Part shown: one piece after another, positions 54,085-63,298 of the stretch | How the letters are laid out: each line of letters opens with the position of its first letter | How positions within the stretch are numbered: the stretch's first letter is position 1 | NCBI GenBank assembly: GCA_028281495.1 | Contig: JANQJU010000098.1 | Span: forward strand, 1 to 64,000 | DNA length: 64,000 nt | Source: SAR324 cluster bacterium | GTDB taxonomy: Bacteria > SAR324 > NAC60-12 | Direction: 5' to 3' | The notes under the pieces: generated by a model | What the model was told of the DNA's origin: nothing | The model's input: the letters and a program-made list of their open reading frames with translations, nothing else | The model's database searches: none | Made by a program: the position numbers and the translations under genes

Positions 54085-55335
54085 ATGAGGGTTTTCTATC
54101 TTATATTTTTAGGAGTTTTCTTGTTTAACATCACTTCATGTACTCCAACCATGGAGTGGGAGCAGAAAGACTGGGATCCAGCAGAGCGACAGTGGTTACT
54201 TTCCCAAACGAACCTTGATAGTCAGCAATCAGATACGAGTGAATCGATCTCGCAGGCGGATCAAAGTCTTTTAGAAAAATTCCAACCTCGAATATTTATC
54301 TCACCGAATGGACTTCCGCCGATTGATTTTTATGATTTTTACCTTCCTCAGTCGGTCGTTCGCGATAAAAGTCAAGGGGGGCGCGTCATTCGGAACAGCG
54401 TGAATCGTTCATTATTAAAGCAAATTGAAAGGAATCGACGATTGTATCTAGATTATGAAGGCCAACCGTCTCCATGTTCTGGCTCATGCGAGGATTATCA
54501 AGGAATCGGATATGGAAGAGTCTATCGGGAGGACGTTTCATTCAAATTACACGATGGGAATACAGCAACGGAATCATTAATTTTTTTGAAATACAATTAT
54601 GTATTTACATTCAGCGGCCTGCCTGCGGAACTGCCCTGGTTTAAAGAATGGGGTGCTCAACTCTTAGGAGATATTCAACAGTGGCATGAGCTGGATAATC
54701 ATGGCTCGATCCATATTGTTTTAACATCCGATCATCGACCGATTGCCATCATTTTAGGACAACACTTATATTTTCGTACCTATATTGTAGGGCGGGAAGT
54801 TTTTTGGCCGACGGACAACCGTGCTTCCATCTGTTTTGCTGAAAGATCCAATGAACCTCACCTATGCAACGATGCCTCACAACCTAGTTTGGAAAGAGTG
54901 GTCGGAAATCCAACTGATTTTCACTATCTGATAGATGGCCGAAATCCACCTTTGGCTTCCGGGTTTGATAAAGTGTATTCCCCACAAGCGGGTGGGATAC
55001 CCATCCCTCATACCCTCAAATTTCTTCCAAAACACGATCCCTTATATACGAGTTGGATTCCTTTGGGAGATCGGAAGAAAATTCTAGGTATTTTCAGCAG
55101 TATCCACCGTCAAGGACCTCCCGGCATGATGATCAAAAGCCTATTTGATTTCAAAAGTTACGGGGATATTCTGCAATTCTGGTATAGCGACAATACGATG
55201 GAAGATAGCGTGTTTTGGGAAAAGCTATCGAGTCAAAGTATTGCCGATATTGATATCCCATCGGTTCGAGATCGGAATGGTCAGAAATTTTATCAAAATT
55301 TGCGTCAAACAATGCTCATGGTCGTTCAACAATAG
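54085..55335 (+). CDS. Lipoprotein of unknown function, 416 residues
   Basis: Signal MRVFYLIFLGVFLFNITSC with a lipobox; a GAGGTGAG ribosome site lies upstream. The mature protein is globular, with an early Ser/Gln-rich linker (residues 40-65), a conserved-looking QPRIFISPNGLPPIDFYDFY, a Cys pair (PSPCSGSCEDYQ), and WHELDNHGSIHIVLTSDHRP with nearby His residues that could form a metal or active site. I do not recognise the family. It is surrounded by AT-rich DNA upstream and converges with the SAHH-like gene. Confidence 0.7.
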   Translation: MRVFYLIFLGVFLFNITSCTPTMEWEQKDWDPAERQWLLSQTNLDSQQSDTSESISQADQSLLEKFQPRIFISPNGLPPIDFYDFYLPQSVVRDKSQGGRVIRNSVNRSLLKQIERNRRLYLDYEGQPSPCSGSCEDYQGIGYGRVYREDVSFKLHDGNTATESLIFLKYNYVFTFSGLPAELPWFKEWGAQLLGDIQQWHELDNHGSIHIVLTSDHRPIAIILGQHLYFRTYIVGREVFWPTDNRASICFAERSNEPHLCNDASQPSLERVVGNPTDFHYLIDGRNPPLASGFDKVYSPQAGGIPIPHTLKFLPKHDPLYTSWIPLGDRKKILGIFSSIHRQGPPGMMIKSLFDFKSYGDILQFWYSDNTMEDSVFWEKLSSQSIADIDIPSVRDRNGQKFYQNLRQTMLMVVQQ

Positions 55336-55381
55336 GATGAGAAACTCCGGTTTGCGTTTGGGATGAGTAGGCTACAACCTT

Positions 55382-56563
55382 TTATCCTAAGGGCTGATTT
55401 CTGCAAAAGTGAAACAATTCTGCAACTTCACGCTCTAGTTCTTGGGGGTAAAGGTGAATTCCCGGAGGAAATCGTAGGAGGGTTCCTTCTGCCATGGCGA
55501 TGAGGCCCTTCAACATCACTGTATTGTAGATATCGAAGAGATCGACACCATTCTCCATTTCGGTTGCCAAATTTAGTAAGCTTCCCTTCGCCAATAAAAA
55601 GATCGTCTTTTCGGCAATGCTAAATTTTTCGATTCCCGGTTTCACGGTTTGGTGAGGTTGTTGGGACAACCAATCGATATCGATTTCCCGATTGAGGTGT
55701 CCTACATTGAAAAAGATGGTTCCGGGAGCTGCGGCGCGTAGATGCTCTGCTTGGATAATTCCTGAACGACCCGTTGCCGTCACTACAATTTGGGAGTGTT
55801 GAATCCCGGTGAAGAGGTCCATCACTTCGAAACCGAAATGCGTAGCTTCCAGTTTTCGTATCGGATCATTTTCGACAATGCGGACCAAGGCCCCCCAATT
55901 TTTGGCGACTTCTGCAACGCCACGACCTACATTGCCAAATCCAACGACCAAAACTGTTCTTAAAAATAAACTCATTCCCGTGAGTTGATAAAAAACGGGC
56001 CAAGTCTCGTATCCCACGTGATAGCGGTTATGCAAACAGTCTTTTAGAGCAATATCGTTCCAGTTAAAGACCGGAAAGGTACAATCGAGTCCTTCCAGGC
56101 TCAGAACTCCGGTCGTTGTGGCTTCCAAGGCTGCTTGGACTGAAGTTCCGTTGTGCATATACGCTCGGATCAAATCTCCACCCATATCGGCCACAAAATC
56201 AACAGGCACTTCACTCATGGTTTTGAGAGCCTGTTCATAGGTCGCTTGACTCATTCCTCGGTAACCAAGCACTGTGATTCCTTGGTTAACCAAATAGGCA
56301 GCAGTAGAATCATCCGTACTGTCGGGATTACACGCTCCCAAAAGCACCTCAAAACCGAGTTTCTGGAGAGCTAAAAAAAATGGCAGACCTCCCATTGTGA
56401 TATGTTGCCACAGAGCAATCGTTTTCCCGATATAGGGCGGACCTTGAATACTTTGGCTGAGATAATTGGTGGTGGGACATAGCATCGTGAGCCACTCCAA
56501 TTCTTGCGGGTTGATTTGCTCGGCGAGGCGAATGTCTTTGATGAGTGATGTGATGGATCTCAT
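55382..56563 (-). CDS. S-adenosylhomocysteine hydrolase-like protein, catalytic residues lost
   Basis: 393 residues, shorter than typical AhcY (about 430-470). Family features: HITMGG, CNPDSTDD, MGGDL, ATTTGV, the NAD loop VVGFGNVGRGVA and NVGHLNREID. Compared from memory with human AHCY, the catalytic Asp of LDDGGDL is Met here (ADMGGDL), the second Glu of EETTTGV is Ala (EATTTGV), the Asp of K-x-x-x-D-N is His (KDCLHN), and the His of GHPSF is not kept. The Lys and the His of the GH motif remain. The usual C-terminal Lys/Tyr tail is absent. It should still bind NAD but probably does not hydrolyse SAH. Residue matching was by eye. Confidence 0.8.
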   Translation of the reverse strand: MRSITSLIKDIRLAEQINPQELEWLTMLCPTTNYLSQSIQGPPYIGKTIALWQHITMGGLPFFLALQKLGFEVLLGACNPDSTDDSTAAYLVNQGITVLGYRGMSQATYEQALKTMSEVPVDFVADMGGDLIRAYMHNGTSVQAALEATTTGVLSLEGLDCTFPVFNWNDIALKDCLHNRYHVGYETWPVFYQLTGMSLFLRTVLVVGFGNVGRGVAEVAKNWGALVRIVENDPIRKLEATHFGFEVMDLFTGIQHSQIVVTATGRSGIIQAEHLRAAAPGTIFFNVGHLNREIDIDWLSQQPHQTVKPGIEKFSIAEKTIFLLAKGSLLNLATEMENGVDLFDIYNTVMLKGLIAMAEGTLLRFPPGIHLYPQELEREVAELFHFCRNQPLG

Positions 56564-56587
56564 GGTGTTTTTCCTCGTATAAACAGT

Positions 56588-56630
56588 TAGTGACTACTTA
56601 TGAACTGACAATCGATAAATTGTAGTTCCA
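56588..56630 (+). repeat. 43-bp direct repeat, left copy (integrase 3' end)
   Basis: 39 of 43 bases match 62744-62786 in the same orientation; the core includes gaactgacaatcgataaatt. On the minus strand it reads WNYNLSIVSS and a stop, i.e. the end of the same tyrosine recombinase whose remnant lies at 62724. The rest of that gene is not present here. Confidence 0.75.
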
Positions 56631-56865
56631 AAGAAACAGTTGAAGCGAGTCGATCAAAGCTGCCTTTTTCTTTGAGAACGAGATCGTTTTTCTCATCAAT
56701 CTCTCCACCCTTTGTAGCAATGTACAGCTGAACCGTGCAAGGGGATTGCTTTGTCCGTGCTTTTTAGCTGCACGTTAATGATCTGCATGAGGGAAGATTT
56801 TGTCGTATGCTGCCCAAAGGTCGCTTCTGGATTGTTGGAGGCGGAGGTGCACCTGGTATTAGGGA

Positions 56866-57200
56866 AACAAAATTGGGGGCTTCAGTGAGTTCGTTGAGCG
56901 GAAAACTCTCTACTAAATCTTCCACAATCGAGCCTTCCTCAATGATCGATTTCAGTAAGTTGAAATTACCGTTCAATTGTTGATTGACCCACATCAAATG
57001 ACGCAGTTTTTCGTAGTCAATCCGTACATTGCGATCAATCAATCGACGCGGCCCCAGTTTGTTGGGAATGGAGTGCTGTAAGTAAAACAAGACCATGAGC
57101 GTGATTTTGCTCAAGAATTTCTTGAGCATCCGAGTCTCCAAATTGCCTGTACACCATAAGGGATGAGGCGGTACGGTTGACCTGAGGAAGTGATGGACAT
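56866..57200 (-). pseudogene. AAA-ATPase/PD-(D/E)XK gene with several deletions
   Basis: Relative of the intact gene at 1110-2888, including a near-identical segment just before the ATG at 57200. It joins residues 1-19 (YRLIPYGVQA), then about 136-147 (DSDAQEILEQN), then about 306-383 (MVLFYLQHSIPNKLGPRRL to TEAPNFVSL). The P-loop, Walker B and nuclease domain are gone and the frame shifts at the joins. Over the shared parts the two are close in sequence, so the deletions are fairly recent. Confidence 0.85.
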
Positions 57201-57357
57201 ATCTTTCCTGAACGCTAAGATGAAACCTAAAGTTGCAAGTGTAGTATTCTTGATAAGGAAAAATCCTGTTTTTCGCTCGCTGCAGGACTTTGACACCTGT
57301 TGAGTTTTGGGCAGGAGGCAAGTACCTTTTAGGCCCAAGAGTCGACTCGTTCTTAAC

Positions 57358-58740
57358 ATGAGAGGAAAAATGAAGGTCGTCATGGAAAAGATAAAAGCAA
57401 AGGCCACGAATTTTCCATCTTCAAGACGTCGTTTTCTCAAATCAGCGGGTGCTCTGAGTTTGGCTGCGAATCTGTGGCCCGCCATTATTATTCCAGGCCG
57501 AGCTGATGCGAGTCAAAAAACCTTAAAAATCCTTCAGTGGCACCATTTTATTCCAGAATTTGATACCTGGTTTAACAATGTCTATGTGAAAGAGTGGGGG
57601 GAGAAAAACAACACGCGAGTCATTGTAGACAATGTGGGCATGACCAGTTTGCACAGTCGTGCCGTTGCGGAAATTTCAGCACAAAGAGGGCATGATATCT
57701 TTTTCTTCTTAAGCCCACCTGCCCTTTATGAAGATCATGTCATTGACCACCGGGAAGTCTATGAGGCCTGTGAAAGCAAGTATGGACAGCCTCTCGCCAT
57801 CGCCAAGAAAAGCACCTATAACACCAAAACTCAAAAATATTACGGTTTCTCCGATAGTTATGTCCCCGATCCGATCAATTACCGCAAAGATCTATGGGAT
57901 GATATTGGTATGTATCCTGATACCTGGGAAGATATCCGAATTGGAGGCCGAAAAATCAAACAAAAGCATGGCATCCCGATTGGTATTGGTTTGGCCCCTG
58001 AGCTGGATACGAACATGTCGCTCCGCTCCATCATGGCTTCCTTTGGGGCCTCTGTCCAAGATGCCAATGGCCATCTGGTTCTCAAATCGCCTCAAATGCT
58101 GGAAACGATAAAATTTGTCAAAGCGCTTTATCAAGAAGCCATGACCGATGAAGTTTTTACCTGGGATGCTTCCTCGAACAATCGACTGATGCTCTCAGGT
58201 CGAGGATCATTGACCGCAAATGCCATTTCCATTACGCGAGCTGGAGAAAATCAAAAAATCTCCCTTTCTGATCGGATCTGGTTGGCCAAAGCAGCGAAAG
58301 GACCGGTTCAGCGTATTGGATTCAATCACTTGATTGATTGTTATGTCATTTGGAAGTTTGCTGAAAATATGGAAGGCGCTCAGCAGTTTTTAGTGGATTA
58401 TGTTTCTCAGTCGCGATCCATTTTTCTCAAGAGCCAATTTTATAACTTTCCCTGTTATCCGAATACAGTTCCAGACCTCAACCAACTGATCAGCCAAGAT
58501 CCTCGGGCGACTCCTATAGACAAATATAAAGTTTTCGATGATGTTTCCGAATGGACCGTCAATGTGGGTTTTCCAGGTTATGCCAATGTCGCTATCGATG
58601 AAGTCTTCAACAAGTGGGTTCTGCCAAAAATGTTTGCCCAAGCTGCTGTAGGAAAAGTATCCGTAGACGAGGCCTTGGAACAGGGATATCAGGAAGTCCA
58701 AAAAATCTATGATGCCTGGAGTGCCAGAGGAAAAATTTAG
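57358..58740 (+). CDS. Tat-exported ABC-type extracellular solute-binding protein (family 1-like)
   Basis: About 460 residues; start ATG 57358 or 57370 (AGAGG before the latter). The signal SSRRRFLKSAGALSLAANLW has a twin-arginine motif, so the protein is exported folded. The mature part is a two-lobed SBP_bac_1-type binding protein (LKILQWHHFIPEFDTWFNNV; GMYPDTWEDI; PVQRIGFNHLIDCYVIWKFA). No permease or ATPase genes follow; instead a second binding protein and a hybrid histidine kinase do, 52 bp apart. That makes a signalling role more likely than import. Ligand unknown, probably an oligosaccharide-like or organic solute. Confidence 0.85.
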   Translation: MRGKMKVVMEKIKAKATNFPSSRRRFLKSAGALSLAANLWPAIIIPGRADASQKTLKILQWHHFIPEFDTWFNNVYVKEWGEKNNTRVIVDNVGMTSLHSRAVAEISAQRGHDIFFFLSPPALYEDHVIDHREVYEACESKYGQPLAIAKKSTYNTKTQKYYGFSDSYVPDPINYRKDLWDDIGMYPDTWEDIRIGGRKIKQKHGIPIGIGLAPELDTNMSLRSIMASFGASVQDANGHLVLKSPQMLETIKFVKALYQEAMTDEVFTWDASSNNRLMLSGRGSLTANAISITRAGENQKISLSDRIWLAKAAKGPVQRIGFNHLIDCYVIWKFAENMEGAQQFLVDYVSQSRSIFLKSQFYNFPCYPNTVPDLNQLISQDPRATPIDKYKVFDDVSEWTVNVGFPGYANVAIDEVFNKWVLPKMFAQAAVGKVSVDEALEQGYQEVQKIYDAWSARGKI

Positions 58741-58792
58741 TTCGTGCAGAGAGGGAACCTTGAAATCGTAAACTTTACGAAAAGCGGGGATT

Positions 58793-59893
58793 ATGATGAT
58801 TCAAATCAAGAGCCTTTTCCTCATTGGGTTGGGGGTCATGTTGATGCCATTGGCATATGGAGAATCCGCAAAGAAAAGAATTTTTGTGGTGAGCAGTTAT
58901 CATAAAGCCTATCTTTGGTCTCAATCGACTCAGCAGGGATTGACGAGTGCGATGCTCCACTATGGATACTTGGACAATGCCCAGCAAGCCAAAGCATTTA
59001 CAGAAAATGACAGGGTAACTAGCTCAAAGGTAGTCATTCAAAAATCGTGGATGGATACGAAGCGAAAGTTTAGCTTCCATGAAATTGCGGAAACCACAGC
59101 ACGGATCATGCAGGAAATTGAGGAATTTAAACCTGATTTAGTTCTGTTGGGTGATGACAATGCAACGAACTACATTGGGAATCAGTTGCTCGATACCCCG
59201 ATTCCTGTTGTTTTTTGGGGGGTCAATGGATTGCCTTTAAAATATGGATTGGTCGACAGTATGGACAGTCCAGGACACAACATCACCGGCGTATGGCAAG
59301 CAGGGTATCCCCGGGAAAGCCTAAAACTTTTACAACAACTGGTTCCCAGCGCCCAAACATTTGCGATTCTTGCCTGCGATTCAGAAACTTCCCGGCCCCG
59401 TATTAAACAGATTCAGCATTTGGCAAAAAGTGGCAAATTGCCTCTAAAACTCATGGATACGGTTGTCACGAACTCCTTTTCTAAGTTCAAGACTAGAGTG
59501 CTAGAACTTGCCAATCAGGTTGATGCTTTCTTTATTCTCAATCACGATACGTTAGTTGATGATCAAGGGAACTATGTCGACATGCTCCATGTAGGCAAAT
59601 GGTATCTGGAAAACATCAAGAAACCCGAAACTTCTCCAGCTGCTCAATTTGTTCGCGAAGGGATGCTTTCGGCTGCTAATGATGCGGGTTATAACCAAAG
59701 TTATAAAGCCTTTGAAATGGCGTTTGATATCTTAGAGCAAGGCCTAAATCCGAGTCGTATGCGAACGACTGCTCCTCCCCAAGGTCAACTCATGGTCAAT
59801 CGCATGCGAGCAAAAGCCCTTGGAATTTCCTTAGCGGACAAAATGGACATCATTGAGGAAATTGTAGAGGAATCCATTGCATTAAAAAATTGA
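58793..59893 (+). CDS. Periplasmic ABC_sub_bind-type binding protein
   Basis: 366 residues; signal peptide MIQIKSLFLIGLGVMLMPLAYG. The fold pattern is that of the ABC_sub_bind (Pfam PF04392) periplasmic proteins: KRIFVVSSYHKAYLWSQSTQ, FKPDLVLLGDDNATNYIG, TPIPVVFWGVNG, SPGHNITGVWQAG, then LVPSAQTFAILACDSETSRP. Such proteins are often coupled to sensor kinases. It ends ten bases before the kinase start. Its likely task is to bind a small ligand and touch the kinase's periplasmic domain. Confidence 0.88.
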   Translation: MMIQIKSLFLIGLGVMLMPLAYGESAKKRIFVVSSYHKAYLWSQSTQQGLTSAMLHYGYLDNAQQAKAFTENDRVTSSKVVIQKSWMDTKRKFSFHEIAETTARIMQEIEEFKPDLVLLGDDNATNYIGNQLLDTPIPVVFWGVNGLPLKYGLVDSMDSPGHNITGVWQAGYPRESLKLLQQLVPSAQTFAILACDSETSRPRIKQIQHLAKSGKLPLKLMDTVVTNSFSKFKTRVLELANQVDAFFILNHDTLVDDQGNYVDMLHVGKWYLENIKKPETSPAAQFVREGMLSAANDAGYNQSYKAFEMAFDILEQGLNPSRMRTTAPPQGQLMVNRMRAKALGISLADKMDIIEEIVEESIALKN

Positions 59894-59902
59894 TCGCTTG
59901 CC

Positions 59903-62710
59903 ATGCCTGCCAACCACCCGAATGGAATTTCAATCTTTGCCAGAATCTTGCTAGTGCTTTTGTGTGTAAATATCACCACGAGTGGCATTTTAATGGTGAT
60001 TGCCTTTTCCTTTCATCAAGAATCCATTGCCAAACGCACGAAGGAAGCTATCACTCAGCAGCTCGAAATTATTCGTGATAATTTTTCAAATAATTATCAG
60101 ATCAATCTTAAACGTTCCCTGGAAGTATTAGGCTCCTCATCTATTTTGGATGATTATCTGACAGCGTCAAAGTTTGAACAAATGATTATTGCGAAAAAGA
60201 TAGAGCGGTTATTTCTACAAACGAACAAGACTCATGGCCCCTATCGCAGTATCCGTTTTATCGATGCAGACGGAAATCTCAGAATCAGTGTGGAGGGCAA
60301 TTTACGTCGCAAAGATTCAGTGAATCTCAAACAGCTGCACCTCGATTACACCTCCTCCGTTCCGATGTCTTTAAAAGCGAGCGCTAAGTTATTTCAAACT
60401 CTGGAGTCGATCCCGCTGTTATTGTCAGGCGGTTACATGGAATGGTTCATGCCGCCCAGAGAACTTCAGATTGAAGGTCCGTTCATTGATGAAAGTGGTA
60501 CAATTTCGGTGGTCGCAGGAGTGTCTAAGCTGGATATCGACAGCAGAGCTTTTGGAGGAACTCTTTTGATTCATCAAGAACTCGAAGCTTTTTTTGAAGG
60601 GCTGCGTGATGTGAAATTTTTTGATGAAAATCTGATCTGGGTTTTTGACGCTGAAGGCAAGTTGTTACAAAATCCTGAGAAATCAGATATCCATTTGGAT
60701 CCAGTTCCTTATCTCTTGGAGTCTTTTCAAAGTACTCCCAAACTCGTCAACGTAGAAAAAGGACTCGTTGCCTATCAAGATTTTTCAGTTGTTCCTGGAA
60801 AGCCCTTTATTCGAGTCGTTGTCAGCATCCCCGAAGCTTTGTTGCTCAAAGATTTTTATGCGAGTATCGAATTTTTTTCCCTCGTCCTCTTGAGTTCAAT
60901 CGGACTCGTATTCTTGGTCGCTCTTTATGTGTCCCGCTATCTTTCAAAACCAATTATTGAGCTTGCTAAAGCTGCAAACCGCCTGTCTGAAGGAGATCTA
61001 ACCACCCAGGTTCAACTCCAAACGACTGGTGAGGTTCAAGTACTGGTCAACAGTTTCAACCAAATGACAGAAGAACTCTCTCAAACGATTCTAGCTCGTG
61101 ATGAATCCCTCGCAGAACTGGTCAAAGAAGTTGCCGAGCGCAAACGAGCCGAGCAAGGAATTCGGAAAAGTGAGGAAATGTTACAAATGACCGGAGCTAT
61201 GGCTAAAGTCGGGGGGTGGGAAGTTGATTTAGAGAGCATGACCCTGATCTGGTCAGAAGAAGTCTACCGCATTCATGAACTCAACCCCAGTACTCGTTTG
61301 AGCTTAGACGATTCGCTTCGTTTCTATGCGGCAGAGGTGCAACCATTGGTTTCGGAGGCATTGCACCAATGTTTACAAAACGCCGTGGGCTATGACATGG
61401 AATTGCCATTTGTCACAGCAGCAAACAATCACCTGTATGTCCGATTTCTAGGGAAGGCTGAAGTCAAAGAAGGAAAGGTCATCAGAGTTTATGGATCATT
61501 ACAGGATATTACGGAGCAAAAACATTCCAAAGATGCTCTCAAACGTTCCAAAGAAATGGCGGAAGCTGCGAGCCATGCAAAGTCCCAATTTTTGGCAAAT
61601 ATGAGTCACGAAATTCGCACGCCCTTAAACTCTATCTTGGGATTCAGCGAAATCCTCATTAAAAATAAGGATCGTTATAAGTTCAGTCCAAAAACAGCCG
61701 CCTACTTAGATCATATTCATCTGTCCGGCAAGAGCCTGTCTGAGCTAGTCAACAATATTTTAGATTTGACCAAAATTGAGTCGGGAAAGATGGAGCTGCT
61801 TCTAGAAGAAGTGAACCTGCCTTATCTGCTACAAGAGGTGTATGATATGGCTCACATCCAGGCCCAAGCAAAACAAATCGATTACCAACTCCAACTCCAT
61901 TCTTCCCTGATGGAAGGTATTTCTACCGATGGAACCAAATTGCGTCAGGTGCTTCTGAATCTGGTGGGGAACGCGATCAAATTTACTCCCAAACACCAAG
62001 CCGTTTATCTCACTGGGGCCACGGCTGGCAAGCATATCGTGATTCAAGTCATTGATCATGGCATTGGGGTGCCTGAAGCCAATCGAGACCAAATTTTTGA
62101 ATCGTTTGTACAAGCAGATAGTACGATTACTCGTCGTTTTGGAGGCACCGGACTCGGGTTGACGATCTCTAAAAAAATTATTGATCTGCTTAATGGCACT
62201 ATTGAGGTTTCAGACACACCTGGCGGAGGGGCTACTTTCAGTGTAAAAATCCCCGCAATTCCTGCATCCCCCCCTGAAATAGAGACCATTGAGAAAATTC
62301 AAGAGGTCATCTTTGCCAAAGATAGTAAAGTGCTGATTGTTGAAGATAATCTAATCAATCAAGAGATGATTAAAGCCATATTTGAAGACATTGGTTGTTG
62401 CATATACATTGCTCAGAATGGACAAGAAGGCATCACGAAAACCCAAGAACTCCATTCGGAAGGCCATGCGCCTGACCTTATTTTGATGGATATGCATATG
62501 CCGATCATGGGAGGCATCGATGCCACTCGTGAAATCCGTGCCTATCCAGAGCTAAGAGATATCCCCATCGTCGCGCTCTCTGCCGATGCTTTCACCGAGC
62601 AACAAATCGGAGCCCTCTCCATGGGCATGGATGCGTACTTGACCAAACCGATTAACACCAAAAAACTCTTACCCATCCTGAAAAAATATTTACCCCATAC
62701 CATTAAGTAG
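59903..62710 (+). CDS. Hybrid sensor histidine kinase (cache-like, HAMP, PAS, HisKA, HATPase, REC)
   Basis: 935 residues. Membrane segments near 14-36 and 325-350 enclose a periplasmic sensor of about 280 residues. Then HAMP (SKPIIELAKAANRLSEGDLT), a coil, PAS (about 430-545), HisKA with H569 (FLANMSHEIRTPLNSILGFS), the ATPase boxes NLVGNAIKFT, DHGIGV and GGTGLGLTISKK, and a C-terminal receiver with D863 (DLILMDMHMPIMGG) and the acidic pair VEDN. Autophosphorylation at H569 would pass phosphate to D863 and on to an unseen partner. It is transcribed with the two binding proteins that probably supply its signal. Confidence 0.93.
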   Translation: MPANHPNGISIFARILLVLLCVNITTSGILMVIAFSFHQESIAKRTKEAITQQLEIIRDNFSNNYQINLKRSLEVLGSSSILDDYLTASKFEQMIIAKKIERLFLQTNKTHGPYRSIRFIDADGNLRISVEGNLRRKDSVNLKQLHLDYTSSVPMSLKASAKLFQTLESIPLLLSGGYMEWFMPPRELQIEGPFIDESGTISVVAGVSKLDIDSRAFGGTLLIHQELEAFFEGLRDVKFFDENLIWVFDAEGKLLQNPEKSDIHLDPVPYLLESFQSTPKLVNVEKGLVAYQDFSVVPGKPFIRVVVSIPEALLLKDFYASIEFFSLVLLSSIGLVFLVALYVSRYLSKPIIELAKAANRLSEGDLTTQVQLQTTGEVQVLVNSFNQMTEELSQTILARDESLAELVKEVAERKRAEQGIRKSEEMLQMTGAMAKVGGWEVDLESMTLIWSEEVYRIHELNPSTRLSLDDSLRFYAAEVQPLVSEALHQCLQNAVGYDMELPFVTAANNHLYVRFLGKAEVKEGKVIRVYGSLQDITEQKHSKDALKRSKEMAEAASHAKSQFLANMSHEIRTPLNSILGFSEILIKNKDRYKFSPKTAAYLDHIHLSGKSLSELVNNILDLTKIESGKMELLLEEVNLPYLLQEVYDMAHIQAQAKQIDYQLQLHSSLMEGISTDGTKLRQVLLNLVGNAIKFTPKHQAVYLTGATAGKHIVIQVIDHGIGVPEANRDQIFESFVQADSTITRRFGGTGLGLTISKKIIDLLNGTIEVSDTPGGGATFSVKIPAIPASPPEIETIEKIQEVIFAKDSKVLIVEDNLINQEMIKAIFEDIGCCIYIAQNGQEGITKTQELHSEGHAPDLILMDMHMPIMGGIDATREIRAYPELRDIPIVALSADAFTEQQIGALSMGMDAYLTKPINTKKLLPILKKYLPHTIK

Positions 62711-62723
62711 AGTGAAAGATCGT

Positions 62724-62996
62724 TCACCCTTGCGATTGAAGGCTAGTGTCTACTGATGAACTGACAATCGATAAATTGGGGTTCCAGTCATCCACCACTT
62801 CTTGTTCCTCAATGCCCAAGTACAAAATTGTGGCGGTTAAATTCTTGTGTCCCAAAGCCTTACTGATGGTGCCAAGCTTCACACCACGGCGGTAGAGGAA
62901 CATCGCCTTGGTGCGCCGTGTGCTGTGCACGCTGTACTCTTCTACGTTGAAAATGTTTTTTTGATGGTCTGAGCCGTTCATGAAACCAGTTCTCAA
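62724..62996 (-). pseudogene. Tyrosine recombinase C-terminal remnant
   Basis: About 90 residues hold the end of the catalytic domain: VHSTRRTKAMFLYRRGVKLG (the H-x-x-R box), LGHKNLTATILYLGIEEQEV (the H box and the nucleophile Tyr). The first two thirds, with the earlier Arg and Lys, are missing, and no start with a ribosome site is seen. It lies 160 bp from the 3' end of the tRNA-Lys gene, the classic position of an integrase of an element inserted at a tRNA. Confidence 0.75.
62744..62786 (+). repeat. 43-bp direct repeat, right copy
   Basis: Pairs with 56588-56630 (four mismatches). It lies inside the 3' part of the integrase remnant, whose frame runs on for some ten codons past the repeat here but stops within it in the left copy. 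Confidence 0.75.
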
Positions 62997-63117
62997 GCGG
63001 ACTTCACGTCAATCAAAACGACTATCTAAAGTTGTTGTGGTCCAGTCAAAAATTTATGGGCATTGTACAAGATTCACGGACATGAGTTACCAATCGATCT
63101 AATTAATTCTCATTCCC

Positions 63118-63143
63118 AAAAAAAAGAATGACTCGCGTCATTC
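63118..63143 (-). terminator. Rho-independent terminator of tRNA-Lys
   Basis: On the minus strand GAATGAC, a 4-nt loop, GTCATTC, then eight T residues; 12 bases past the end of the tRNA gene. Confidence 0.85.
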
Positions 63144-63154
63144 TCTTCAGGTGC

Positions 63155-63230
63155 TGGTGGGCCGACAGGGATTCGAACCCTGGACCACCTGATTAAAAGT
63201 CAGATGCTCTACCAGCTGAGCTATCGGCCC
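63155..63230 (-). tRNA. tRNA-Lys (anticodon UUU), CCA encoded
   Basis: On the minus strand the gene starts GGGCCGATAGCTCAGCTGG and ends TCGAATCCCTGTCGGCCC plus ACCA. The 7-bp acceptor stem is complete, with a normal D arm, a TTCGAAT T-loop and an anticodon loop CTTTTAA giving UUU. 76 nt with the encoded CCA. It has its own terminator. Confidence 0.97.
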
Positions 63231-63298
63231 TTGCAAAAACAGTCTATATAAGAACCTTCCTGATGAATGTCAAATGCTTTTTCTGAAAAAGCAGCACA

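Noticed and set aside
55333..55389. TAGGAT/ATCCTA inverted repeat between convergent genes
   Set aside because: Six bases with a loop of about 45 nt is too weak to call a terminator.
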